A program made the position numbers and the translations under genes. A stretch of 64,000 nucleotides of DNA from Eupeodes corollae (Eukaryota; Arthropoda; Insecta; Diptera; Syrphidae). Shown here in pieces: positions 1-10,239 of the stretch; position 1 is the stretch's first letter; every line of letters starts with the position of its first letter. The stretch spans positions 91,393,007-91,457,006 of the forward strand of contig NC_079148.1 in assembly GCF_945859685.1 (NCBI RefSeq), given 5' to 3'. The notes below the pieces were generated by a model, which was given only the letters and a program-made list of their open reading frames with translations, was not told the origin of the DNA and did not search any database.

Positions 1-289
1 AACAAGCTGGTAAGGTAATGTGAAAATGATATTTTATGAAAGGAAACGAACTCTAACGCAATAGAAACTTTTGTTTCGGCCCATATTTCACTATTTGATT
101 CAAAATTGAAGCCGTCTTTTGATTTGCTTTGCTTTGGACTGGTTCGACTAAAACCTATAAAAAAGGTTGATCATGATTTGCTTCTAAGATAATTACGTAA
201 TGCAGGGTTTCACGTTCAACTTAACCTCAAAATTATACCACTCTTATTTTGTTTGTCGAAAACAGTAATTATAAATTGACAATTCGTCG

Positions 290-700
290 CTGCCTGTGAA
301 TAGAAATAAAGCTCATGTGGAAGAAAAGTCAAAATATGCGAACATCCACAGTTCCAGCTTCGCAGTTCGTAGCTCATGTGCAAGATGCTTAAATGGTGTA
401 ATGAGTAAAGCTCGATGTCTTAAATCTGGAGTACCTCAGGGCTCTGTACTCGTTCCCTTGTTTTCTCTAGTTTATATTATCTCTTTTTTTAGGTTGCAGT
501 AGAATTTTCTTCCTAAGGGGTTAGTGGATGATATGTCGTTTACCTACCAGTCAAATTCAGAACATAATTGTAACTTTCAAACTGAAGAAAATCTTGAAAT
601 TTTTAGAACTTGGATCTCTGTTCAAAAGTTAACCCTTCTAGTCATCAGCCTTATAATTACAATTTCATATTTCATGACTCGAATTGTTGACTGTTCACCT
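290..700 (+). mobile_element. Relic Jockey-like reverse transcriptase fragment
   Basis: Two out-of-phase stretches look like the palm of a non-LTR reverse transcriptase. At about 415-465 one frame reads KSGVPQGSV, the conserved block before the catalytic site. At about 524-640 another frame reads VDDMSF followed by FRTW and QKLTL, which resembles the YADD box and the following helix of Jockey-like enzymes. The first catalytic-box residues are altered and the frames are separated by stops, so this is dead DNA. No 5' or 3' end of the element can be placed. It is too degraded to assign to a family, though the GVPQGSV block also occurs in the J-family copies at 46986-49735. Confidence 0.6.
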
Positions 701-1615
701 TTCCTTTTGACTGTTGTGATAGGCCTAATTTTCAAGCTGTTGGTTGTTGTTCCGATTCTTGTTTCAAAACTTATTCAGTGTACAATTTTAAATGTCAGAG
801 AGTAACAGAATGACGTCTATCAGAACATCTCAAAATGTATACTCTTTTTGAAAAAAGTAAAACACTGGTTTTTTACAATTGACTTAAATTGTATTGACAT
901 TTATAATATATAATAACTCTTTATGATATTTATTTTTCTCTTAATTTATATAAATATGTTCTAATTTGTATTCGTTATTTAAAAAAAATAACTTATTTGA
1001 TCGATCACTTGGCTTAAACAATTTTGTATTATTGCAGCACTGATTATCAACCCACTTCAGTTTTAATTCATTTAAGTTTTAATTTCCTATGTAACTTTCA
1101 ACACTAGCCTTTAAGCTAAAGGACGAAAACTACTATTTATTCTTTTTTATTGTAATAACTTTATTTACTAGTTGCAAAATAAAAAATTAACGAATATTAT
1201 GTATTTTTTATTTTAATTCTAAAATTCTAAATTTGCTTTCACTGTTTGATTCTGTTTAACTGATTGTTTTAGTGCTGTAAGAATCCCACACTACTTGGTA
1301 CAGATTCTTACCACGTGACTTTTTAAGATTTCCATCGGATAGAAAATATTTAAAAAATAATATGCTCCATGTAGTTGAGCCTTAAAACATCAAATTTTAA
1401 AACGATTGTGAATTGACCTATTTTACCCACGATTAATTTTCACTCGAAGTGTCATCTCTTGATTTATCAGCTGTGAAAGTGTTTTTTATGACAGTTCTAG
1501 TCAAATGATCAAATACCGGTGAAGTAGTTAAAAATTTGGACGTTTGTCATTTTACTTTCGGACAGCAAATATTTGTATTAACAACTAATTAATAAAAAGA
1601 TATAAGAGCTCTAGC
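701..1615. other. AT-rich intergenic stretch upstream of GluRS-m
   Basis: No coding frame with family resemblance is visible. The sequence is strongly AT-rich with homopolymer runs. It should contain the promoter and 5' leader of the gene starting at 1616, but no clear TATA box, initiator or DRE element could be picked out by eye. Confidence 0.5.
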
Positions 1616-4600
1616 ATGAAACTAAATGTTAAGAGAATTCTAACAACATTGTCACCACTTTCCGTAAAGTATAGGTCATTACATGATGTCCGAGTTCGCT
1701 TCGCCCCAAGTCCAACAGGTTATTTGCTTTTCTTTTTACTTTGTATAACTCTTTAAAACTTATGGAATTTCAATTCTATGACTTGCAGGATATCTTCACC
1801 TTGGTGGTCTTCGAACGGCATTGTACAATTACTTGTTTGCCTTGAAAAACAATGGTAAATTCATCCTTAGAATTGAAGACACCGACCAAACACGTCTTGT
1901 GGCAGGTGCCACCAAATCAATCATTGACGATCTAAGGTGGTCGGGAATAGTCGTGGACGAGGGTCCTACAGTTGGTGGAAACTTTGGACCATATGTCCAA
2001 AGTGAGCGCCTGCCTATATACAAGTACGCTAGCAGAGCATCCTAATTGCAAAAGATAGTCTTTCATCTAACTACTCTTGTTTTCATTTGTTTAACCAGTG
2101 AAGCTGTCCAACAATTAATTGAAGATGGTTCTGCATATCGATGCTACTGTTCTCAGACCAGACTAGATTTGTTGCGCAAAGAAGCACTGAAACAAAGACA
2201 AATACCCAAATACGATAACAAATGTCGTCATCTAAAGCAATCAGACATCCAAGATAAACTTTCCAAAGGAGTACCGTTCTGTGTACGTTTTAAATTAGAT
2301 GATTACAACGATCCTGTGCAGGACTTGGTGTATGGAAATGTTTTTGTGAATAGCAGTAAGCATGAAGGTGATCCTATTATAATTAAATCTGATGGATATC
2401 CAACCTACCATTTTGCCAATGTTGTTGATGACCATTATATGGAAGTTACTCATGTTTTTCGAGGAGTTGAATGGCAAATTTCGACTCCAAAGCATTTATT
2501 GCTCTACAAGTAAGAGATGAAACGATAAATGAATAACTTGGAACTAATTTTGTTTTATTTTGTTTGTCAAGGGCGTTTGGATGGAATCCGCCAAAGTATG
2601 GGCACTTGCCTTTACTGATTAATGCTGATGGCACAAAGCTTAGCAAACGTCAGGGTGATATAAGCATCAAAAGTTTCAGGTGAGTAAGAATTGGATTGAT
2701 CGGACTTAAAAAAATATTTAGTGCGCTTAAAGCCAATTTCTTGAAAGAGTTCTAAAATAAAATAAAAACTTAAGTTCTTTTTAAAAAAAAAATTAGAACT
2801 CGAGTATTTCTTCACATCTAATCATATCTATATACTCGGTTCTACGAATTCTAGAATTCGTTTGAATGGAACTGAGTTCTGTTCTTGCTATTTATGTAGA
2901 TACTTCTGACTCAGTTTTTGTTGTTAAAATATAATAAAGCTCATTAAAAGTAAAATCTTTAATGGGTTTCTTTAAATCCGTATGTAAATTTAACATTTTA
3001 TGAAACCTTTAGAATATCAACTATTGCCGTTTTTAGAAAAAAAAAAAACAAATTGTGAAAATATATCGTTAAATATACGAATTTAGACCAGAACTTAAAG
3101 ATGGGAAAGCATGCGGACCGAATGGCAAACCAGCAGAATTTTATAAGTATGAGCTGAGCAGAGCTAATCAACCGACTGACGACCATATATAACAATGTCA
3201 TGGATACCGGAATGATACCACTAGAATTCAAGGTGTCCATCATTTTTCATATTCATAGGAAATGAAGCTTGGCCGAGGTGTCTAATTTAAGAGAAACAGC
3301 CTTTCTAATGTGAGCAAAGTTTGAATAAATAAATGGATGCGTGTCAAAATTCTATGATCTGGCATAAGCCTCCCCCAATTTCGCCCAAAGATCTCTATCT
3401 TTTGCGTCATTGTACCAACTTTGTCTTTTTTTAAGCAAATCGTCCGCCCATCTTTTCTTCGGTCGTCCAATTGGTCTTCTGCTTTCTGGTGGTGTCCATT
3501 TTGTAATAATTTTTGTCCATCTTTGGTCCTGTATTCTAGATATATGTCCTGACCAATTCCATTTAAATAGTGTTGCTCGTTCAACCACCTTCGTTAAACC
3601 AGTTCTTCGTCTTATTTCTCTACTTCTTACTCTCTGGCTAATTCGTAGGTTAAGTAGTTTTCTTTCCATCTTGGTTTGGTATATTCTTATTTTGTCAAGT
3701 AAACTTGAAGTCAAAGATATAGTCTGTAACCCATATGTCATAACAGGTAGAATAGCAAAGTCTAGTATATATCTTCGTGTTTCGACCCTCAGATTTGATT
3801 GTAATATTTGTTTTAGACTCCAAAATTGTTTCCAACTATTGGTAATGCGTCTAGAAACTTCTCTTTTCTCTTGGTTAATGAATGACTTAGTCTGTCCTAG
3901 ATAAGTATAGTCTTCTACATATTCTATGAGTTCATTATCCTGCATTATGTCATCTTTAATATGGTTAGTTATTATCTTAGTTTTTGACTTATTGATATGA
4001 AGTCCAACTTTCTTGCATTCATTTGTCAATTCTATGAGCATATTTTGTATTTGTCCGGAAGTTGATGAAATGAGAACTATGTGATCAGCGAAATGCTCAA
4101 ATATCGTCCCCAAATATTTATTCTATATCTATTGTCCCAGTTTAGTTTCTTGAATATTTCTTCCAGTACGGCAGAGAATAATGGTGGTAACATAGGATCC
4201 CCCTGTCTTACGCCTCTTTTTATTTTTATTTCTCTTCCTATACTTTCGGTTTTTATTTTCGCCACTCTGTCTGTATATATATTTTCCAACGTCCTTATAA
4301 AGATAGGATGAATTCCTTGGTTTGTCAGCGCTCTCCATATTTCGTCATGTTCTACTGAGTCAAATGCTTTACTGAAGTCAATATATAAAAGATACAAAAG
4401 TTTGTAGATGGTCTGTTGTTGAAAAACCTTCTCGTAATCCTGCTTGTTCATTTGGCTGATTTCTGTTTAATGTGTCCTTAATTTGTGTGTACATTACTTT
4501 GGAGAACAGTTTATATATCATAGAAATGTTGCTTATTGGTCTGTAGTTATTTATGTCATCTTTATTTCGTTTTTTGTAGATAAGCGTAATTGTAGCTAGT

Positions 4601-7600
4601 TTCCATTGTTTTGGAACCTGCTGTTATAAGTATGTCATAAAAAATCGTGGTCAAGACTGTAGAAATTGGTTGTTTTCCATATTTGAGCATTTCTGTTACA
4701 ATACCATCATTTCCTGTTCACTTAGGTGTCTTTAGATCGTCAATTGCTTGTTCAATATCTGTTTTTGTAAAAAGTGTACCAGTATTTCAGTTGGAGTAAC
4801 TGTCCGCCATCGATATCTTATCGTCTTTTATTTCTTCTGTCGATTTGAAAAGTTGTTCAAAAAACTTGGTAGCAGGCTCATTTATATCTCTCCTTTAAAC
4901 AGCGTTGTTATTTTTGTTCTTTATTGATGTTATCCACTCTTTTCCGTTGTGAAGAAATGATTTTACCTTTTTAATAGATTTTGTGCTGCTAAATATATCT
5001 TTTATCATTGTTTCGTTATATGTTTGGATATCATTTTTCGCATCTTCTTTTATGGTTTTCCCAAGGTATCTTAGTTCATTTTTTTTCCTGGTCTGATAAG
5101 TTGTCCTTGTTTCGTAGCTTATCTCTTCTGGCTATCAGCGCTTTAGTGTCATCCGTTAACTTATCAGGTTTTGGAGTAACAGCAGCCATGATTGAAACTT
5201 TCGCCGAGTTCTTTAGTAGTTTTCAGTTTATTTGCTAGAACTAAGTCAATTTCGTTCTTTGTTATCCCAGGTCCATTTCCGTGTTTCTCTCTTTTTGAAG
5301 AAAGAATTTGCAAATCTGAGATTCGTCTCTTTCAGCCACTTTATAAGTAGGTCTCCTCTTTTGTTTCTTCGTCCGTATCGAAATGGTCCCATTACTTCTT
5401 CATCGTTGTCAATCTGTTTCCCTAACTTGGCGTTGAAATCTTCTATAACATACATTATCTCCGTTTTTGTTTCATTATATACTTTGTCCAATAAATTGTA
5501 GAAGTTAGAAATTTCTTCGTCAGTTGCTGTTTTGGTCGGGCATAAACCTGAATTATCGTCATTTTGTTTTTTTAGTTTTCACTAAAAAATCGTACATTTA
5601 TTATTTTGTCCTTTAAACTCTTTTTGATGAGAAATCCAACTCCCTGCAAGCCTTTGGTCTCACCAATGTAAGAGAATATATCATTCTGGTTTTCAATAAT
5701 GTCTTGTCCAAAAATTCTTAGCTCGGATAGTCCCAGTATATCCCAGTTGATAGTTGATAATGCTATTCTTAGTTCTGATTGTTTTGCTTCTGTAGCTAAT
5801 GTTCTTACATTGTATGTACAAATGTCTAGAGTGTTTTTGGATTGGTCTTGGTTTGATAAGTAGTTTGGAGGGAATTGGCCGTCATTCCCCACGATGGCTA
5901 ATCGGCTTGGGGTAGAGTCCTTATTATTCAAAATTTGCTTCTTTTGTTGCAAGTTGTTGTGTTGGTCACTGTTCATATTATTAATTTCTTTTTGGTTTGA
6001 TTGTAGAAATCTATGAATGCTGTTGTTTCTTATTTTGTTGTTTGTCATTTTGAACTTTTTCATTTGTTTTTCGTCTCTTCAATTTGGTCGAACATGTTGG
6101 TTCATTTTCATTTGCATTTGGATCGTTGTCATGTTGTCGTTTCCTGATTCATTTCATTTTTTGATTATTTAGATGTTTAGAAAATATTTTATTTTCTTGG
6201 ACTGTTGTATTAAAATCTTCTTTTATGTATATAATGTTCTCTTTATAATGTCTCAGTTCAGTTTTGTATTACATTATAGTATCTTTTTTATTTGTGTTGT
6301 CAATCCAAGTAAAATAGGTCTTATTTTGTCTCCGTTATTTCTTAGACGTCTTGCAAAATCGATTTCAAAATAGCGAAATATTGACACAAAATCAAATTAT
6401 ACTCTTGCTTAACAATATGGAAGTTAAAAAGTTATGTACATATATTAATTTTGCAGGCTAGCTTTTCTCTATAGAAATAGAATTTTAAATGAAAGTTTTT
6501 AAATATATTATTGAGCTAAGTTATTTTTTATATGATTTGCCAACCAGGCAGACCAGTTTTGTTTGTTAAATTTATAAGAAAAAAACTTTAATCAATAATA
6601 ATTAAGGACCTAAACCTAGTTTGTTTATCTTTAATCTATGATTCTTCCAGTTTGTGTATTAAAATACCCATCACCCCACTACTTTTTATAAAATCTAAAA
6701 AAGACTTCTCAGTTTCTTTTAAAGTAAATACTCGATCTCTAAAAAATAATTATAAATGATTTTCAGGTTCAATACTGTTTTTAATAAAACGCTGTGAGAC
6801 GATGAACAGATGCAATTCACGCAGGCAAAAAAGCCTTGCCTTCGGAAGTTTAAGATTATCGACGTTAAATTAAAATTTTTGATTTCTATTTTTAATGAGT
6901 TCTAGCATAAATCGCCATAAGATACCAATTACATAATATTTTCTATTTATTGCTTTTCATTTATTTAGTCGTATTATACAATTCGTATGCAATGGCAAAA
7001 AGAACATCCTGTGAAAAAGATTTTTCTTTGCTATTTATTAAAAATCATTAGTAAACTGCTACAATGGAGTTGATGACTGATGGTTTTTAAAACATTTTAT
7101 TTACCTACTATTGGGTTTGAAAAAAAAAACAATACAACTTTGATATCCCATTTAAATCTATAAAGTTTGAAAATATTAATCCTAAAGCAATAATGATTTG
7201 TTGTTCTTTTGTATTTCAGAGAAAGTGGAGTTTTTTCTCTTGCTTTGGTTAATTATGTCATGTGTGCGGGGGGAGGATTTCATAAAGAACAATCCACTAA
7301 ACCTTCGCTAGAAACATTGGAGTCACTCTCTAAAATGGTAAGTGTTTTTTGTTTAGACAAAAATCGGCCCTACTATTTAATTGACTGTGGCGAACTATTT
7401 GCCCTATACTATATGTATAAATTAAAGACAACGGTCAACTTTAGCACATTTGAATTCAATTTTATAGAAGGGTTGAATAAACTATCTCAACATATTGAAA
7501 CTAATTATTTTGAGTTGTAATGCTATCAGTTTAACATAGAAAACCTCAACTCACATCCAGGTAGGTTAAATCCGGATTTATTAAATGATTTCAACAATTT

Positions 7601-8249
7601 AGAGATCAGAAGAAAGCTTTCCGATGAAAATGAAACCGATGAGTTGATTAAAACAGTTCGAGGTATGGTTCGTTCGAAATATCCTGAAAGGTAACTTTAA
7701 ATTACTTAATTTTAGATTTTATTTAATGTTGATATTTTTCCAAAGAAATATCGATTTAGAAACACCATATCTTAAAAGCATCTTAAAGTGGTCGGCGGAG
7801 AGACTATCAAATCTATCCGATCTTACATCTGATAAATTTAATTTTCTTTGGACCGATGGCAGTGCTGTTAATACTAAAGAATTAACAAAAGGTAAGACTT
7901 TCAAACTAAACAACATTTATGTGGATTGTTTTAATATTTCAATTTGTTTTATAGATCAGATTCTTGAACTTCTAGACAGTTTGGAGAAAATAGAATTTTC
8001 AAAGACTAATATTCAAACAAGTTTAAAATCATATTCGGGAAAAGCACAAATAAAGTTTCCTGTTTTAATGAAAATATTACGTACTTCGTTAAGTGGATTG
8101 AAGGTTTAATTTTTAAACTTAAAAACAAAAATATTATCTAAACATTGTTATTACAGGAAGGACCAGGTGTTGCGGAAGTTATGGAAATTTTTGGAAAAGA
8201 TGAATCGTTACGTAGAATTCGATCTAATTTAAACTCAAGCAGTATTTGA
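1616..8249 (+). CDS. GluRS-m: Mitochondrial glutamyl-tRNA synthetase, 9 exons
   Basis: Charges mitochondrial tRNA-Glu (EARS2 family) in the matrix. Exons by GT-AG and phase: 1616-1718, 1789-2023, 2099-2509, 2572-2679, 7220-7337, 7530-7690, 7746-7891, 7955-8103, 8157-8249. They sum to 1524 nt, i.e. 507 residues plus stop, close to the ~520 of EARS2. The first ~22 residues are basic and lack acidic residues, as in a mitochondrial presequence. The class I signatures are both present: PSPTGYLHLGG (HIGH-type, residues 31-41) and KLSKRQGD (KMSKS-type, residues 272-279), with LRIEDTDQTR between them. The C-terminal anticodon-binding half follows in exons 5-9. Every exon junction keeps frame without stops, so the gene looks intact. 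Intron 4 is 4.5 kb and filled with mobile DNA; the other introns are 53-192 bp. The gene name is from recalled Drosophila and human relatives; the class is certain. Confidence 0.93.
3080..3305 (+). mobile_element. Family-B non-LTR fragment in GluRS-m intron 4
   Basis: A short stretch reads LKDGKACGPNGKPAEFYKY, which matches the start of the reverse transcriptase domain of the better copy at 10240-12195 (LKDGKAAGTNGIPCEFYKY) and of the copy at 26040-27840. After this it shifts frame and can be followed only as scraps (IYNN, EFKVSIIF). It abuts the 3' end of the RTE element on the opposite strand. Confidence 0.6.
3312..6170 (-). mobile_element. RTE-type non-LTR retrotransposon, inactive
   Basis: Reads on the minus strand from about 6170 to 3312 in the order endonuclease, reverse transcriptase, C-terminal domain. 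The endonuclease begins near 5830 with DICTYNVRTL and includes DFNAKLG near 5430. The RT core lies at 4450-4080 with LYIDFSKAFDSVEHDEIW and GVRQGDPMLPPLFSAVLEEI. The C-terminal part at 4060-3350 ends in KWNWSGHISRIQD...GRPKKRW...LGEAYA, characteristic of RTE/BovB-like proteins. Several frameshifts and stops interrupt it, and the catalytic box reads FADH instead of F/YADD, so the enzyme is dead. The 3' end carries short AAATA/ATTT repeats near 3325-3340. It sits inside GluRS-m intron 4, opposite in direction to the gene, and accounts for most of that intron. Confidence 0.85.
6171..7219. other. Remainder of GluRS-m intron 4, no recognised content
   Basis: AT-rich sequence between the 5' end of the RTE element and exon 5. 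No coding frame of recognisable family and no repeat end was seen. The 3' splice site of the intron (TTTCAG at 7214-7219) closes it. Confidence 0.5.
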
Positions 8250-8268
8250 ATAGATCAAAATAGATATA

Positions 8269-8274
8269 AATAAA
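8269..8274 (+). terminator. Poly(A) signal of GluRS-m
   Basis: AATAAA lies 20 nt after the GluRS-m stop codon in an A-rich context. This is the first canonical signal downstream of the coding sequence and implies a very short 3' UTR. Confidence 0.6.
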
Positions 8275-8644
8275 AAATTAATTTAAAAAGAATACATTTA
8301 ATGTTTTTCATGCAACGAGGATAGCCCAACAAGTTTAAAAAGATTAAATAATGAACATTCTCTTTGGTATACAAACATTATTTATTTTCAATATAGCCTT
8401 CTTTTAGCTCAATATATTTTAAACAACCGCAGGGGTAGTTCAAAAATAGCTTAAGGGTTGTGTTGGTGGAAAAGAAATATGCTTACCCAATTTTAGACAT
8501 GATCAAAACACATCTTTGGAGTTGTCTACTAACAAAAACTTTAGTTATCTAATCAGATACATTTGAATGTACAATTTCATATTTTGGGATTTATTTGAGT
8601 GGATTTTTTTTTTTATCATAGACATGTTTTCATATACATACACA
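8275..8644. other. Spacer between GluRS-m and Tc1-like element
   Basis: No gene or repeat recognised. Ends at the TA dinucleotide (8645-8646) used as target site by the following transposon. Confidence 0.5.
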
Positions 8645-8646
8645 TA

Positions 8647-8863
8647 GTCCAAAAAGTCTCCGTACGGAGATAATTTTTTTTAATTCTGCAAGGGAATAAC
8701 TAATGTGCAATAATAGAGCTAAAGTGGGAACACTGATGATAGCACGTGTTCTCCTCTCGCTCTCAAACAAAATTCCATGCATTTATATAAACGAAGGATA
8801 CCGTTATGAATTTAATAACATTGAGGGCCCTAAAAATAGAGACAAAAAAGTTTCCGTACAGAT
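8647..8863 (+). repeat. Left IR/DR arm of the Tc1-like element
   Basis: Outer motif at 8651-8667 and inner direct copy at 8844-8861; their CCGTAC cores are 194 bp apart. The right arm mirrors this with cores 196 bp apart. In IR/DR Tc1 elements these are the transposase-binding sites. Confidence 0.8.
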
Positions 8864-8999
8864 CTCATTTTTATGTTATTTAGTTTTATGTAGTTGGCAG
8901 TGAAAGGTTCATGATCACATTTTTTTGTTTTTTTAGTAAGTTTTAGTATTCTTATTATAATTTCAGCTTAAAAATTTCTTTTCACCTAAGGAAAGAAAA

Positions 9000-9817
9000 A
9001 TGGATCGTCGTACGGAGAAGAGGTTATTAAGGAGTGTTGTGAAAGATCCTAAACAAAGTGCCCAAGTTCTCGCTGGAAAATTGAAAACTAGAGATGGAAT
9101 TGATGTTTCGCCCCAAACCATTAGAAACCTTTTAACCAAAAATGGTTTTCATAATCGAGTGTGCCGGAAGAAGCCATTCATTCGAAAGGCAAATAAAAAA
9201 GCTAGGCTGGAGTATGCTATCTCACACTTAGAGAAAGAAAATTCTTTTTGGGATCAGATTATATTTACTGACGAAAGTAAATATAACATCTTCGGTTCAG
9301 ATGGACGCCGTATGGTGTGGAGAAAGCCCAACGCTGCTCTGAATCCTAAAAACTTGATACCTACTGTAAAGCACGGCGGCGGTAATGTCATGGTGTGGGG
9401 GTGTATGGCATCTTCCGTCGTTGGAAACCTCATATTCATAGAAAATACCATGGATAAATTTGGGTACTTGAATATTCTTAAGGAAAACCTACATTCAAGT
9501 GCCCAAAAACTAGGTCTTGGCAGCAACTTCATTTTCCAACAGGACAACGACCCTAAGCACATCTCCATGGTGGTAAAGGAATGGTTGCTGTACAATGTTC
9601 GTACGCAAGTTGAACATCCGGCTCAGTCTCCAGATCTCAATCCTATAGAGCACTTGTGGGATCACTTTGAAAAAAAGTTCGGCAGCATACAATCGCCAAC
9701 AAAAATGACCTCAAAACGGTCCTACTTGAGGAATGGAACAACATTTCTGCAGATACGACCCGTAAGCTTGTCCATTCGATGAGACACAGATTGCAGGAAG
9801 GTCCTACTAGTTATTAA
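9000..9817 (+). pseudogene. Tc1-like transposase, one frameshift, first HTH missing
   Basis: Cut-and-paste transposase of the Tc1 family. From ATG 9000 the frame gives 220-plus residues that contain the second helix-turn-helix (VSPQTIRNLLTKNGF), then the RNase H-like catalytic core: FTDESK (first Asp), WGCM, QQDNDPKH (second Asp) and SPDLNPIEHLWD (Glu). I count 34 residues between the second Asp and the Glu, so DD34E. A one-base loss in the A-run near 9670-9676 shifts the frame; the remaining C-terminus continues in another frame to the stop at 9815-9817. The product would be about 272 residues, whereas family members are about 340, because the first (PAI-type) helix-turn-helix is not encoded upstream of 9000, where stops occur in all frames. 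Inactive as it stands. Confidence 0.9.
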
Positions 9818-9875
9818 GTTTATTTTTGCCTTAAGTTAAGTGATTTTTTGTTAGTTTTTTCGTCGAAAAAATGAA

Positions 9876-10092
9876 CTGTACGGAGACTTTTTTGTTACTT
9901 ATTTTTTCATATTGTGCTGTGAATTTCTTTTATTTTAAGTTTTTTAAATAAAATGCTCTATATATTTTGTTGAAAATTATTTTTTGATATCATTTCTGTC
10001 ATTTCTGGAACTTCTCAAAAATGTTCGTTATCTTAAATTCTATATTTTAGAGATTTAAAAAAAAATTGCTGCTGTACGGAGGCTTTTTTGAT
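9876..10092 (-). repeat. Right IR/DR arm of the Tc1-like element
   Basis: Inner motif CTGTACGGAGACTTTTTTG at about 9876-9894 and outer copy CTGTACGGAGGCTTTTTTG at about 10072-10090, both inverted with respect to the left arm. Confidence 0.8.
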
Positions 10093-10239
10093 TATGTGTA
10101 CATGTAAATTTCAGAAACATACAATTAAAAGAAGAAAACATGATGTTGAAATACTTTCCCTTAAATGAGCTGGAAGGTATTATTAGTGATTGAGCTGTGA
10201 AAAACTAAGAAAAAAATCAAAGGGTCTGCTGAAGTTGCT

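Larger units (their letters stand above)
8647..10092 (+). mobile_element. Tc1-like DD34E transposon with IR/DR ends
   Basis: A 1446 bp unit bounded by TA dinucleotides at 8645-8646 and 10093-10094. The outer ends are inverted repeats: the left end reads GTCCAAAAAGTCTCCGTAC and the reverse complement of the right end ATCAAAAAAGCCTCCGTAC. A second, inner copy of the AAAAAGTCTCCGTAC motif lies about 195 bp inside each end (8844-8861 and 9876-9893), giving four sites in the IR/DR arrangement known from Sleeping Beauty-type and some fly Tc1 elements. It carries one transposase frame at 9000-9817 (described separately). The ends are well preserved, so the insertion is fairly young. Confidence 0.9.
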
